Source: Incurvaria masculella
Lineage: Eukaryota; Arthropoda; Insecta; Lepidoptera; Incurvariidae
Direction: 5' to 3'
NCBI GenBank assembly: GCA_946894095.1
Contig: OX335655.1
Span: 2,480,001 to 2,544,000 of the forward strand
DNA length: 64,000 nucleotides
The translations under genes were made by a program, and so were the position numbers. Each line of letters opens with the position of its first letter. Within the stretch, counting starts at the first letter, position 1. This document shows positions 11,160 to 21,033 of this stretch, piece after piece. The notes beneath the pieces were generated by a model, which saw only the letters and a list, made by a program, of their open reading frames with translations, did not search any database and had not been told where the DNA came from.

Positions 11160-11298
11160 ATTAATTTGAGTTTCAGCGACATCTACATTTGAAGCATTGT
11201 AATCAGATTTTCTTAAATAATCTGAAAAAGTATTGTATTATATGCTTCCGACGAATGTCAATGCTTCAAATGTAGATGTCGCTGAAACTCAAATTAAT
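11160..11298. repeat. Perfect 40-bp inverted repeat with a nested hairpin in the loop
   Basis: Bases 11160-11199 and 11259-11298 are exact reverse complements (40 of 40). The arm includes GAGTTTCAGCGACATCTACA. The 59-base loop holds a 7-bp stem (TCAGATT / AATCTGA, about 11203-11225). As RNA this would be a long perfect hairpin. It could be a very young MITE, an endo-siRNA/miRNA-like precursor, or a palindromic duplication. No flanking duplication or promoter is evident. Confidence 0.9.
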
Positions 11299-13672
11299 TA
11301 TAATATCATGACAGCAATTCCAGTTACTTGAAACTAATTGTTAGATTAGATTACTCTTAGATTTCCTGAATACTACCTCTAGGTTTTAATTATCGAATAC
11401 TATATTTTAATAATATTTTTTTTTAAAGAAATGTAACAAAAACCACGGTATTAATTTAACAAATCAAAATGGCTGCTGCCCCTGGTCTCGCACACAAGAA
11501 CTGATAAAACTTTTTAGTTCATTCACAAGAGCCGAGGGTGAAAATAAGAAAAACGCAAGTAATCAAAATGTTTTGAGTCACGTGACACCTCGGAAAACGC
11601 GCTTTTCGTCAGAATAATTCGCAAACTTCTATACGTGCAGAGGGCGAAAATTTTCTGCGCAGCTTTCCTTAGCACAAGAAACTGTGTAACGCTGGGGGAA
11701 TTCATTTTGCGAACTTTTTATGGCCTAATAATAATATGAAGTCAAAGGTAAAGTCTATTAACGACAAGGTGTAAATATGTTGCTAGGCTTCTGGAAACTC
11801 ACAATTTTCTCGTGCGCTATAGATAAGTTCAAATGTATAATTATGAAATTTTAGTACCATTTGTACATATTAGTATGGTTAAGAGCATAATGAGATGATC
11901 AATTTCCATACAATGCTGAGTTAAGCGGGATACAAGAAAAAAAATCCATACAATGGCTCGTGCCTGATTCCTCAGTCAAATAAAAAAAAATCTGAAGTGT
12001 TGTACATTTCATAAATCATCTGTCTGGCGACCGGAATTCGCCAGTGCTTAGCTGAGATTTCAAAATAAATTTCCACTAAATAATTCGGTTACTTAAAAAA
12101 AATAACAAGAACTAATTTACAACGAAACATTAATTTCTTTGAAAAGTGAAACTTTAAATTGTTTTTTTTTTAATAAACTATTAAATCTTAAATTCTGAAT
12201 GGAAAGTAATACACTGGCGGATTCCAGTTTCCATTTTCGTTTTAGACTACCACTGACTTCCCTTAAATATTGGAGTAAAAATATTTCAAAACGGTGTTTA
12301 TGTCGTTAAAATGGTTATCCCGGCTATTATATTATTTTTAGGTTCGTAAATGCCATTGCCATATCCTCATATTTGATCAGTGATTAGTGAAATAAAATAG
12401 TATGCACATAGCACGCCGGGAGAGAAGTATTTTTTTTATTTTGGTCCTAATACATCGTTTTAATTTGTAGGGGTTGTAACCTAATTGATAACACAATTAA
12501 TTTAATTTATCTTAATATAATTTTAGGAAGATACGGACTGAAAATAACAACACGCAGAATTTAATTGCAAAACCAAGTATGAATCATGGAAGGCATCAAA
12601 CATATATATTTTTACTGAACTTATTAAACTTTTGTAAAATGAGATTGGCTTCATATTTTTTTTTTAACGATCAAACAAAACATTCTCAACGATATTCTAT
12701 GCAAGTTGCTTGTTATTATTACGTTATTTATATCACTAGCCGCTTAAAGCTGATGCGCGAATTTCATTTTTCCCGGAGTGCACTTTGGTATTGGTTTGTT
12801 GTAATTGGTATTACTAATATTATTTATCATTCACATTCTATATTTGTTTTGATTGTATTTATTGGTTATTGATTGTTTATTATAATTATTGATTATTTGT
12901 AATTTTTTTATTGCCTTTAAGTGTATGTCCAGTCGGTTTTTAAATCCTTCTACAGCTTAGAATTTTATTTACCTTCATAAACACTGTGAAATCTCTTGAA
13001 TTCCTCCAATCTTCTTTGGAGAAATATTGCTCCCTCAAGTCAAGCTGAGGTGGAGACAGCCCGCGCCGCCGCTATCCCAAGCGGCCCGTTAAATAACGAA
13101 CAATTTAAACAGCTTTGTACCTGAGAATTTCCACGGTAGCCCGAACAGGATTAAAAGGACCGAAGGAAACACGACATAATAGGAAGCCCACGTCAAAGTG
13201 ACAGGCGTGCGTATCCCACACCCCATATCAAAGCCAATCTGGCCTAAGTACCATTTAATTTACACAATAATGAGAATTTATTTTGAATTTAATTAAAGCA
13301 TTTACGACAGATCGGGATCAGATTCACTTCAAGCTGATTAAAATAGATAACCATAGATAACCAACCTGAAAATGTCATGACTTTCGAAACGTGATGGGAT
13401 TGTAGATGTCTTGCTTGGGCTTGTAGCGCCATAGATACGCTTTGGTCATGTTTAAATTTCTATGATGCAGGTACTTAAACACAAATGAAAGTCGAAGAAT
13501 ATTTCTTGTATTGCAGAACAAAAATGTTAAACGTTTACAAATTAGGAATAAAATCTAGAAAATTAAAATACAAAAAAAGGACGTGATTTTTTGGAAGCAA
13601 TTATTTGACACCCAGACATTTTAACTTTTTATTAAACCATGGCGACAGGTTGTCCGAGATGGCCAGCCTGAC
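11299..13672. other. No gene recognised
   Basis: The stretch is mostly AT-rich. CCGGAATTCGCCAGTG (about 12031-12046) and a reversed near copy at 12212-12232 form a weak inverted pair about 170 bases apart. A 97-codon frame at 12579-12872 is rich in hydrophobic and aromatic residues, as random AT-rich sequence would be. The GC-richer patch 13040-13220 holds nothing I can name. Confidence 0.5.
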
Positions 13673-13722
13673 AATGCTCGAAAATGTTTATCTTCAAGCG
13701 GCGTTAAACATTTTCGAGCATT
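13673..13722. repeat. 18-bp perfect hairpin with a 14-base loop
   Basis: TGCTCGAAAATGTTTA (13675-13690) is followed after 14 bases by its exact reverse complement (13705-13720). One further A-T pair on the left and one on the right extend the stem to 18 bp. It lies within a chance open frame (13605-13814). The stem is shorter than a typical miRNA precursor. Confidence 0.85.
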
Positions 13723-14819
13723 TGCAGCGAAATACGTCCACTTCTGGAAAGAAAACCTTCTGCAACGGTATAGGACCCCCAGTTTCGGCGATTGCACATT
13801 GGATTAAAAAATAACGACGAAAACCTGAATCTTTATAGAAGTTGTAGTAAGCCCAAATTTGCTAGGAGCGTAAAGGAAACATTATCTAGCCTATTAACCA
13901 CGGAAAGTTGCTCCTCGCTTGGTAGATATATATTTTGTAGATTTCCTAGCATATGGTAAGCATATATTATTATAACAGTGTTTTTTATAACCTGTAATAT
14001 TTACAATCATTTGTTCATTCATAAAATTGTTACTATAACATTTTATTGCTCTGCAACCAATCCAAAATAATTACGATATAAAAAATGCAAGCAAATCGCG
14101 TAGAGCACTCCTCGTAGGATATTTTGTCGCAGATAAATTATGCAGGAAATGGTCCATAGGAGAAAATTACGATCATTTATTTACATAAAACTGAATAACT
14201 GTGAAAGCGAAAAATTCAAGCGGGCTTGTAAAAACATTACAATCCATCTCGTACGCCGAAATCGCCCGCCGACTCGTCCGCGCGCGGCTGCGGCGCTGCA
14301 AAAAAAATGAGCACGGAAAAACAAACCGCCCACAATGAGGCGAGAAGCTCCGATCCACGCATAGGCCGATTCTTGCGTTAATTAGTTTACATACGGAATA
14401 TGCAATCCCGCATGCTGACTGAATCAGTGAATAGATTCCGACCTATTCTAATTCATTTACGAATCCCTGATAAGGATATGTAATTTTTCGTCATCGCTGA
14501 ATTCGGAAACACATTGTGCCATTTATTCCGTTTGATTCTATGATCGATTACTAGAAAAACTAAGTAAATTCAGAGTGAATTCCTCTACTGAGAACACTCC
14601 TAATTCATCAACAGGATTGGGAGGCCCTAGGGCGGGCGGAATTAGCTTTTAAACAGGCTTACGCTATAATTAACATTAATAGTGATGTATAGAGCGAATC
14701 GTTCCATGAAATAAGGATCTAAGATTACAATAGACAAAGTACATCGAACGTTGAGTCTTATATGGGAAATCAATCTATTAGAGAAACAGGTACACACATA
14801 AGCATATGATGTAAAAAAA
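13723..14819. other. No gene recognised
   Basis: Mixed AT-rich DNA with a short CpG-rich patch at 14250-14300 (CGACTCGTCCGCGCGCGGCT). No domain is seen in any frame and no clear repeat boundary. Confidence 0.5.
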
Positions 14820-15058
14820 CCGGCCAAGTGCGAGTCGGACTCGCACACGAAGGTTTCCGTACACAAAAAAATACGTTTTTAATTTTTATTATTTTTATAT
14901 TTTGCCTATTTGTTGTTAGAGGGGCAAAATAAATACACACTCTGTGAAAATTTCAGCTGCTTACCTTTTACGGTTCATGAGATACCTGTGACGGACGGAC
15001 GGACAGCGGAGGCTTAGTAATGGGGTTCCGTTTTCACCCTTGGGTACGGAACCCTGAA
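14820..15058 (+). mobile_element. GGAC-tract repeat, second copy
   Basis: It shares with 1529-1800 the start GCCAAGTGCGAGTCGGACTC, the centre CAAAATAAATACACAC, the tract GACGGACGGACGGACAGCGG and the end GGGTTCCGTTTTCACC / GGGTACGGAACCC. Immediately after it, CCGGTCAAGTGTGAACGTGG looks like the start of another decayed unit. Confidence 0.65.
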
Positions 15059-15132
15059 AACCGGTCAAGTGTGAACGTGGTCACGAGACAAGGGTCCCGC
15101 CCCTGCTGGACGTGGAAATAGTTAATGTTGGG

Positions 15133-15275
15133 AATATTAATCTATACTATATATACTATAATACTATAATATAATATATTATATATTATATATTATATAT
15201 TTATATATTTATATATTATATATTTATATTTATATTTATATTTATTTTATATATATATTATATATTATTATATAA
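15133..15275. repeat. AT-only low-complexity tract
   Basis: About 140 bases of almost pure A and T in ATATTATAT / TTTATAT variants. It can form many hairpins and is probably a decayed TA microsatellite. Confidence 0.9.
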
Positions 15276-15420
15276 TAAAGCTGAAGAGTTTGTTTGTTTT
15301 TTTGTTTGAACGCCCTAATCTCTGGAACTACCAGTCAGGTTTGAAAACATATTTTTAAATTCGATAGCCTAATTCTTAAGGAAGGCTTTAAGCTATTGAA
15401 CATCACGTAACGACCCTTAG
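15276..15420 (+). repeat. Insect dispersed repeat beginning AAAGCTGAAGAGTTTG
   Basis: The motif TAAAGCTGAAGAGTTTGTTT, then CGCCCTAATCTCTGGAACTA and GATAGCCTAATTC, is a repeat end I recognise from insect genomes. Parts recur at 4976-5050 and, reversed, at 36540-36695. It is non-coding. Confidence 0.5.
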
Positions 15421-16028
15421 GAGCCGTGCAAAAAGAAAAATAGTCAGATACGAAATGATAGCGCGGCGAGGGCCGAGACAGCGGCGGTGGCCACCCGACG
15501 AGGACCGAGTATTGCCGAGAAGAGCCGAAGGTACCACGCGCGAGCGCGCGAAGCTACCGTACCGGTACCAGCGCTGCCGATTACCACAATTGCCCAAAAA
15601 CGTTCTTAGGATTCCCGGAATTCCGTAAAAATCCGGAATAGGAACGAAATTTTCAATTCGAATGAGCAAAATAAAAGTTCGTGCAGTCGACGGCCGTCCG
15701 AACAACTTTCGGGAGAAGATGAAATCCAAAGTCCCCGGTTGCTTCAAGTGATCGGCAATGCTGCCCGCGCCCCTCGCCGGTCGGCTTCCCGCGATTGCTA
15801 ACGATAGACGCGGTTGCAGAGATCATCGCTCCGTGGTCGTGTGGTACACGGATTAGTATGAGGTTTTTTACGTAAATTGTTTGTATTGTTTCTACCAACC
15901 CGCGCGGTATGCTAACTTAGCAATTAGCCGTGTCCTAGCTACACACATTAGTTTAGGCTTTTAAGGTTGATTGTTTAAAGGCGTATTGTTAAGATATTAC
16001 GGTTTCAGTTGAACGGTTTCTTATTTTT
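15421..16028. other. CpG-rich segment without a recognised gene
   Basis: About 15450-15840 is far richer in G+C and CpG than its surroundings (CACGCGCGAGCGCGCGAAGC; GCCCGCGCCCCTCGCCGGTC). A 114-codon minus-strand frame (15403-15747) and an overlapping one (15653-15898) have no recognisable domain. A promoter-proximal CpG island, an exon of an unseen gene or an old repeat are all possible; nothing decides. Confidence 0.35.
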
Positions 16029-16032
16029 TGTT

Positions 16033-16492
16033 TGTTAGATTAGTACTAAGCCAAACGCGGTATTTTGAACTTTCAACGGGGGATACGAAAACCATGCCGG
16101 CCGGCCAGGTGCTCCTTCACCCCATGTTTGAACGACCCCGGGGGACTTTGGGGGAAATATATCGGTATGGAGTCGATTCCATAGATTACCGACCCTATAG
16201 AAAAAATATATAGAGGATCGGTGGGTTCTTATTTTGGGAATGTCGACAGTGAATGGGTGCATACCCTGCCTGTTCCGCGTTGTGCGGTGGTATAAATGGG
16301 ACGGAGGGACAGCGTTGTGCAGCTCCGAAGGGCACTCTCCATGATAAAGACGATAGAATACATCGAGAGAACCTACATCCCTTCGGAGTTGAAGGGTCTC
16401 TAAATTTAGGGATACCTTGGGATCGTCGACAAGACGCACGGCACTACGCTGTATCGAGTCCAGGGAGCCAAGCAGATACTTAGCTGATAATT
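16033..16492 (-). pseudogene. Jockey/CR1-type LINE fragment: C-terminal end of the reverse transcriptase ORF
   Basis: The minus strand encodes YLLGSLDSIQRSAVRLVDDP, LETLQLRRDVGSLDVFYRLY and HGECPSEL, the post-polymerase C-terminal region of a LINE ORF2. It is followed by HRTTRNRQGMHPFTVDIPK, YRVGNLWNRLHTDIFPPKSP and VVQTWGEGAPGRPAW. Translation is open from about 16490 down to 16035. The annotated-length ORF of 134 codons starts only at an internal Met. The same family is at 35590-36430 (plus) and its extreme tail at 39345-39475 (minus). It is a 5'-truncated copy lacking the polymerase catalytic motifs. Confidence 0.75.
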
Positions 16493-16519
16493 GTACCTCC
16501 GTATAGCTCGATTTATTTC

Positions 16520-17572
16520 CGCAATTTTAGGTCTACTAAGCATCACGCTAAATTACCAGAGAGGGGACCAGTAGTATGAAATGCTTATAACATGAGAACC
16601 AATTACCCAATTTAGATGAGGTTTGTATCTGAGTCCAGCCGTATAGGCATCACGCTAATTTACCAGAGGAGTGAGAAGAGAGGGTTACATATTTATAACA
16701 AAACAATAAGTGGACTGCTCCTGCATGTGAAATTTGGCAGAGTACATCACTCTAGATCACGAGAGGGGTGACTGTTGCGATTAAAGGCTCATAACTTACG
16801 AACTACTCACTCGATTAATATGTGGATTGCATCTACGTACAGGACCTATGGGCGCGGTCGGGGTTTGGATGGGTGGCCGTTTTCGATGTTAATGCTGGTT
16901 GTGGTACGGATTCCACGTAAAAAATAGCTCCCCTTTCTTACTACCTAGGTTGTAGGGTGAATCCCGCTCGAGTTGTTACGTACCATCGCACTGAATGATG
17001 GATGGTCGAACCGGCAATAAAAAATGTCCATGTTTTCCGTCCATGGCAATGTGTAGTAGTGCCAGTGCAGGATCGCCCCAGCGCGGCGGCAAATGCTTTT
17101 AAAAAACAATTCAGTAATTGGCCCCAATATTTTGCAATATATTCAAGTACATTTCTTCCACTGAATTTATAAATGGCAGTATTTGGATGTTTTCTTATTC
17201 AATCATGCCACATCGGCTCAACGGATTTTGATCCAGTTTTTTTTGTTAGATACATTGTTTAATCTTCTGTTAGTAAAGTAGTTCAACTAGCCTTTTGGGC
17301 CAGCCCTTTGGGTTTCAGCCCGATATCAGTCCAAAACGACATTGACCCGAGCGGAGCCGGGTAACTCAGCTATGTATTATAAATGGGAACGTTAGAATAT
17401 TTCTTATTTAATTAATGCATATCGGCTCCACCCGTTATGATTAAAAAGTAGCTGATAAATAACATATTTATTGACCGCCTTTTGGGCTACCTACTTTTCA
17501 TCTAGGAAATAATTCAGCTCGACATCAGTCCAAAAGGACATGGACCCGAGCGGAGCCGGGTACCGCAGCTAG
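16520..17572 (+). mobile_element. Composite Helitron-like repeat containing a 5S-like SINE block, copy 2
   Basis: The block order matches 5096-6238: GAACCAATTACCCAATTTAG, TTACCAGAGGAGTGAGAAG, GAACTACTCACTCGATTAAT, then a SINE-like block at 16845-17130 (GGCGCGGTCGGGGTTTGGAT; GCTGGTTGTGGTACGGATTC). Two successive 3' ends follow: GACCCGAGCGGAGCCGGGTA ending about 17373, and a second with CCGCAGCTAG|T ending 17572. The second end is the better Helitron terminus. It is non-autonomous. The block GGCAGTATTTGGATGTTTTC precedes the first end as in copy 1. Confidence 0.6.
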
Positions 17573-18078
17573 TACGATATAAAGTGCGAAAAGAAGAAAT
17601 TTGCCCTCGCCTGATGATGGCTGTTCAATATCATACAAAATTACCGCTTCAGAAATATAGCTTTTTCTCAAAAAGTATGAAGTTTTCAGCAAAAGTAATT
17701 AATTGGTGAACACTACCTAACAGTACCTATATTTTTAGTTTTTTTTTCAGAATTGTTCAAACAACTGTTAATAGGAGAACAATTCAGACAAAATTCACGT
17801 GACCGTTTTTGCCATCGTTTCAATAAATATCGACTATTTTTGGCGAGTTCATTGCTGTGTCCATGGCATTTAAATACATTTTCTGAAGGAGCATAGATCT
17901 GTTATAGGTATGACATATTGTGAGTTCTCATCCGGACGTATAAATAAAGAAACACGGCGAAACTAAACGCTCTTCAACCTATAACTCTGTTAACCGACAC
18001 CGAAAAGTGGATTGTCGTTGGTTTGGAAACCATGTAAAACTGTAGATGGTATGTTTCAGCCTGTCCGTGTCACTTTTT
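17573..18078. other. No gene recognised; SINE scrap
   Basis: Around 18018-18050 there is a short SINE-body scrap (GGAAACCATGTAAAACTGTA). The rest shows neither domains nor clear repeats. Confidence 0.5.
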
Positions 18079-18513
18079 TTGATCGAACTAGATGTCTGAT
18101 GACCGTTGGCATTGTAAAATTGTGTTTGGTTTCTAAGTTATAAGGTCCGAAAGTTCGATTTTTTTGCGCGTTTTATACAATAACTTTGGAGGTGGATTAA
18201 GCAATGATAAAGTATAATATCTTAAATAGATTAGTCATCAGACATAGCCTTTTTAATCAAGATTTATAATCTATTTGGTTTTTGTTAGATTTTTGACCAC
18301 AGCGGTCGTGGTTTACATTTAGCTATAAGTCGTTTTGAAATTAAAATTGTCGTAAATCTGACCAAATCATACACTATGCACATTGTCTTTTATGTGGCAT
18401 CTTCCTCATCACGGAGCCTGTCTTTTTCTTTGAAATATAGAAGGTCCCAGAGCGCAACAGCACGGTTTTGTACCGTGTCCACGAATGAGTTAGTCCCGCC
18501 GGGTCGGGCCACC
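18079..18513 (+). mobile_element. MITE, truncated copy of the TTAA-flanked family at 48265
   Basis: Its sequence follows the 48-kb copy at high identity: GAACTAGATGTCTGATGACC, GTTTGGTTTCTAAGTTATAA, ACTATGCACATTGTC, GTCCCGCCGGGTCGGGCCAC. It ends at CACC|TTAA. The left terminus seen at 48265 is missing. There is no transposase. The 67-codon minus frame here is not a gene. Confidence 0.7.
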
Positions 18514-18858
18514 TTAAGCAAAGAATTCCCTAGATTAAAATTATAAATCACCAATAAAACAAGAAAAATATATAACGTGTGTAATATGTGCATATTATTT
18601 CAAAGGTACACCCCACAGGTTGGTAGTGAGCGAACTAGAAGTGGTGAATGATTGGGTGAATGAGAGATGATTGATGGAAAAATAAGTGGTTTATATTCAG
18701 ACGCGAGGGTGGTAAAGAAACTGAATTGCTTTGTAGAGCAAAAGAGGCGAATGGATGGCGACGCGAGCGCTTGGAAAATTAGAGTAGTGACTGATAGCTT
18801 CAGTCTAAAGAGTGGTTGAGTAAAGGGATACGCACGAAATATCGAGCGAGCCTCTTAA

Positions 18859-19258
18859 GGCCCTGGTACTAGCCAAATCGCAAAGTTTGACAAAGCACCC
18901 CAAATTAACTAGCTAAATCTGACGATGAGAAAATTTAATATTACAATAAATTATTTCTTGTGTAACGATCATACTATTTTCGTTAATGTATATTTCCTTT
19001 TTCTATACAAAATAAATTGTAGAAACGGTGTTATGGAATTATTTGTGAATCTAGAGATCATCGTACATTCAAATTTCTAATGTGAAAAATCTACTTTTTT
19101 TTATTATTATTATTCAAATAAATGATAGAATCCAAAAATATTAACAATCCATTATCAGTCTGGAGTTCTATTTAAACTTAATGAGGCGTTTAACTACATA
19201 TTATAACATTTGTTTAAAGGTACGTTTGTATGGCGCGAGCAGTTATTTGTAGATTTAT
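18859..19258 (+). mobile_element. TTAA-flanked MITE, second family, decayed right end
   Basis: It starts TTAA|GGCCCTGGTACTAGCCAAAT and is an inverted relative of 37560-38030. Shared landmarks are CGCAAAGTTTGAC, the (TTATTA)n run near 19097, GATAATGGATTG read in reverse, and TATGGCGCGAG near the right end. The right terminus has decayed; a TTAA is present at 19259-19262. A piggyBac-like mobiliser is inferred from the TTAA only. Confidence 0.55.
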
Positions 19259-19333
19259 ATTAACATTTTACAAAGCTGGAATTTTCGCCACCCTACTTAG
19301 GGGTAGCTTAATTTTTTTATTATAGATTTTAAC

Positions 19334-19445
19334 GGCTTGTAGCCTAGGGCGCGGGACCTTGCTTATCGAGCGAGAGGTCATGGATTGAATTCCCGCCCAA
19401 TATGTATCGTCTTCTCCCTCTTCCTGAGTTGAATAAGTACATTTC
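19334..19445 (+). mobile_element. SINE, tRNA-like head fragment (family B)
   Basis: CGGCTTGTAGCCTAGGGCGC (A box), GATTGAATTCCCGCC (decayed B box) and TGAGTTGAATAAGTACATTT match the first 110 bases of the family-B SINE. The body is absent. Confidence 0.65.
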
Positions 19446-20313
19446 GAAAAAAAATCTGTGAAGTAATGTAAGCGGCAAACTAATAACAATTGTTGATTTT
19501 TAATAAAATGATTCATATTTTTACGTATTCATGCATTAACCAATGCCTTACATTGATTAATTCATACCATAATCACTAATCTAATTTATTATAATATTGT
19601 TCTATTGTTCTTTGCCTTAATCTGTTCTACCAAGGAATTGTTTGGCAGTAACATTTAGATCTAAGTGTGTATTTCATAATTGTGGATGGAACAATATGTT
19701 ATGTAAATCCATAAAGTTTCTTTACGGGGTTGTGATGTAACTTAGTGTAGTTTGACTACCAAAAAGTTTAAATAAACGAAATTAAATTAAATTAATGTTT
19801 TAATTTTTATCAAAATCGGCCCCATGAATCCTTTGAGTGTTTTTTCGCTATATATATATAATAGTTTCGGATTCGGCCATAAAGCCACACTTGATACGAC
19901 TCACACCTATTCGACCAATCGTAGGTATCCCGGGTGTCTGTGGAAGTGTTTCGCCAAATGGGAGGCGATGGATGGATAGGGTTAGTGTCGCTTGTCGCGT
20001 TATTAAGTGTTTGCGGTGGACAGGAAGTTATCGGTTAAGCCAGCATGATTGATCCTGGAGGCGCGGCTGTGGTGACCCGTACGTCCAATTGGAGCAATAA
20101 ATTGGAGGTAAGGTTCTTGCACATACTGTTTACGACGAAAAACACTCGTCTAAAATTATAATTTTAATATTTACTTAATTTAAGATCATTGAGAGAATGT
20201 TTTGTTTGGGATATTCGTCTGAAGCTGGATACAAACCTGCGAGCTTAGGATTACATGTTCACTGCTCTGGCCGTTGAGCTATCTAGAAAACCAAGTTACC
20301 AAACTAATTTAAC

Positions 20314-20317
<4 letters not shown>
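19446..20317. other. No gene recognised
   Basis: AT-rich DNA. A 71-codon frame at 19837-20052 has no domain. Confidence 0.45.
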
Positions 20318-20360
<43 letters not shown>

Positions 20361-20361
20361 T
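20318..20361. repeat. (TA)n microsatellite upstream of the R4-type array
   Basis: An almost uninterrupted AT dinucleotide tract with one TT slip. It is the same kind of target as the tracts that bound the three R4-type copies. About 210 bases of unique-looking DNA separate it from the start of copy 1. Confidence 0.95.
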
Positions 20362-21033
20362 TGTGTTCAATTGTCCATTGTGTTCAACTGCAGCGCCGCA
20401 TACACATTTGTGTGGTTGGACAATGTCGCAACCGAGTCTCAGTCCTACGCAGATCCGAAATGTATTGTTATCCAGAGCTGTACCTATTTTCGAGGAAGGA
20501 AGGGCGTGTAGCCATGCACCCGATTCTGGTGCGCAGGCCGCCTTGAATCGTGCTTCTTATATCGTGTATATCTGACATCTGTCAAACAATATGAGTGCAT
20601 GTGTTTTTTCAATTAATTCATTATTTATTTTAATAGCGTTTTACTAATCTTTTACTACATAAACAAGAATATTACATCATTTGATATTACTACCAGTTAA
20701 ATTAAATAAAAATTATCGGAAAAAGCGAAGATATAGGCCCGTGAAAAATCTGCTGTGAAAGTGACAGTCATTCCAAGGAAAAAAATTACAACAACACTTT
20801 ACCCAACTGACCACACAAAAGAAAGGTTACCAAATCTAACATCCATAATCTGCAATCCTCATGCAAAATTTAATGAAATTCAGGAAGTTATAGATCATTG
20901 AATATTCGAGGTGAGACTGACATGAAAATGTCAAACAACTTGGTTTTTTTTTCTTTATGCGACAAATTCATGCAGAAATATTCAGCCAGATATTTTACAT
21001 AGCAGAAATAGAGAGATCGCGCACTCATATAAT

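Noticed and set aside
12025..12232. Possible MITE from CCGGAATTCGCCAGTG and a reversed near copy
   Set aside because: Similarity is limited to about 18 bases and no flanking duplication is visible.
17605..17640. CTGATGA motif as another hammerhead
   Set aside because: No GAAA with a paired stem II and helix I follows in range.
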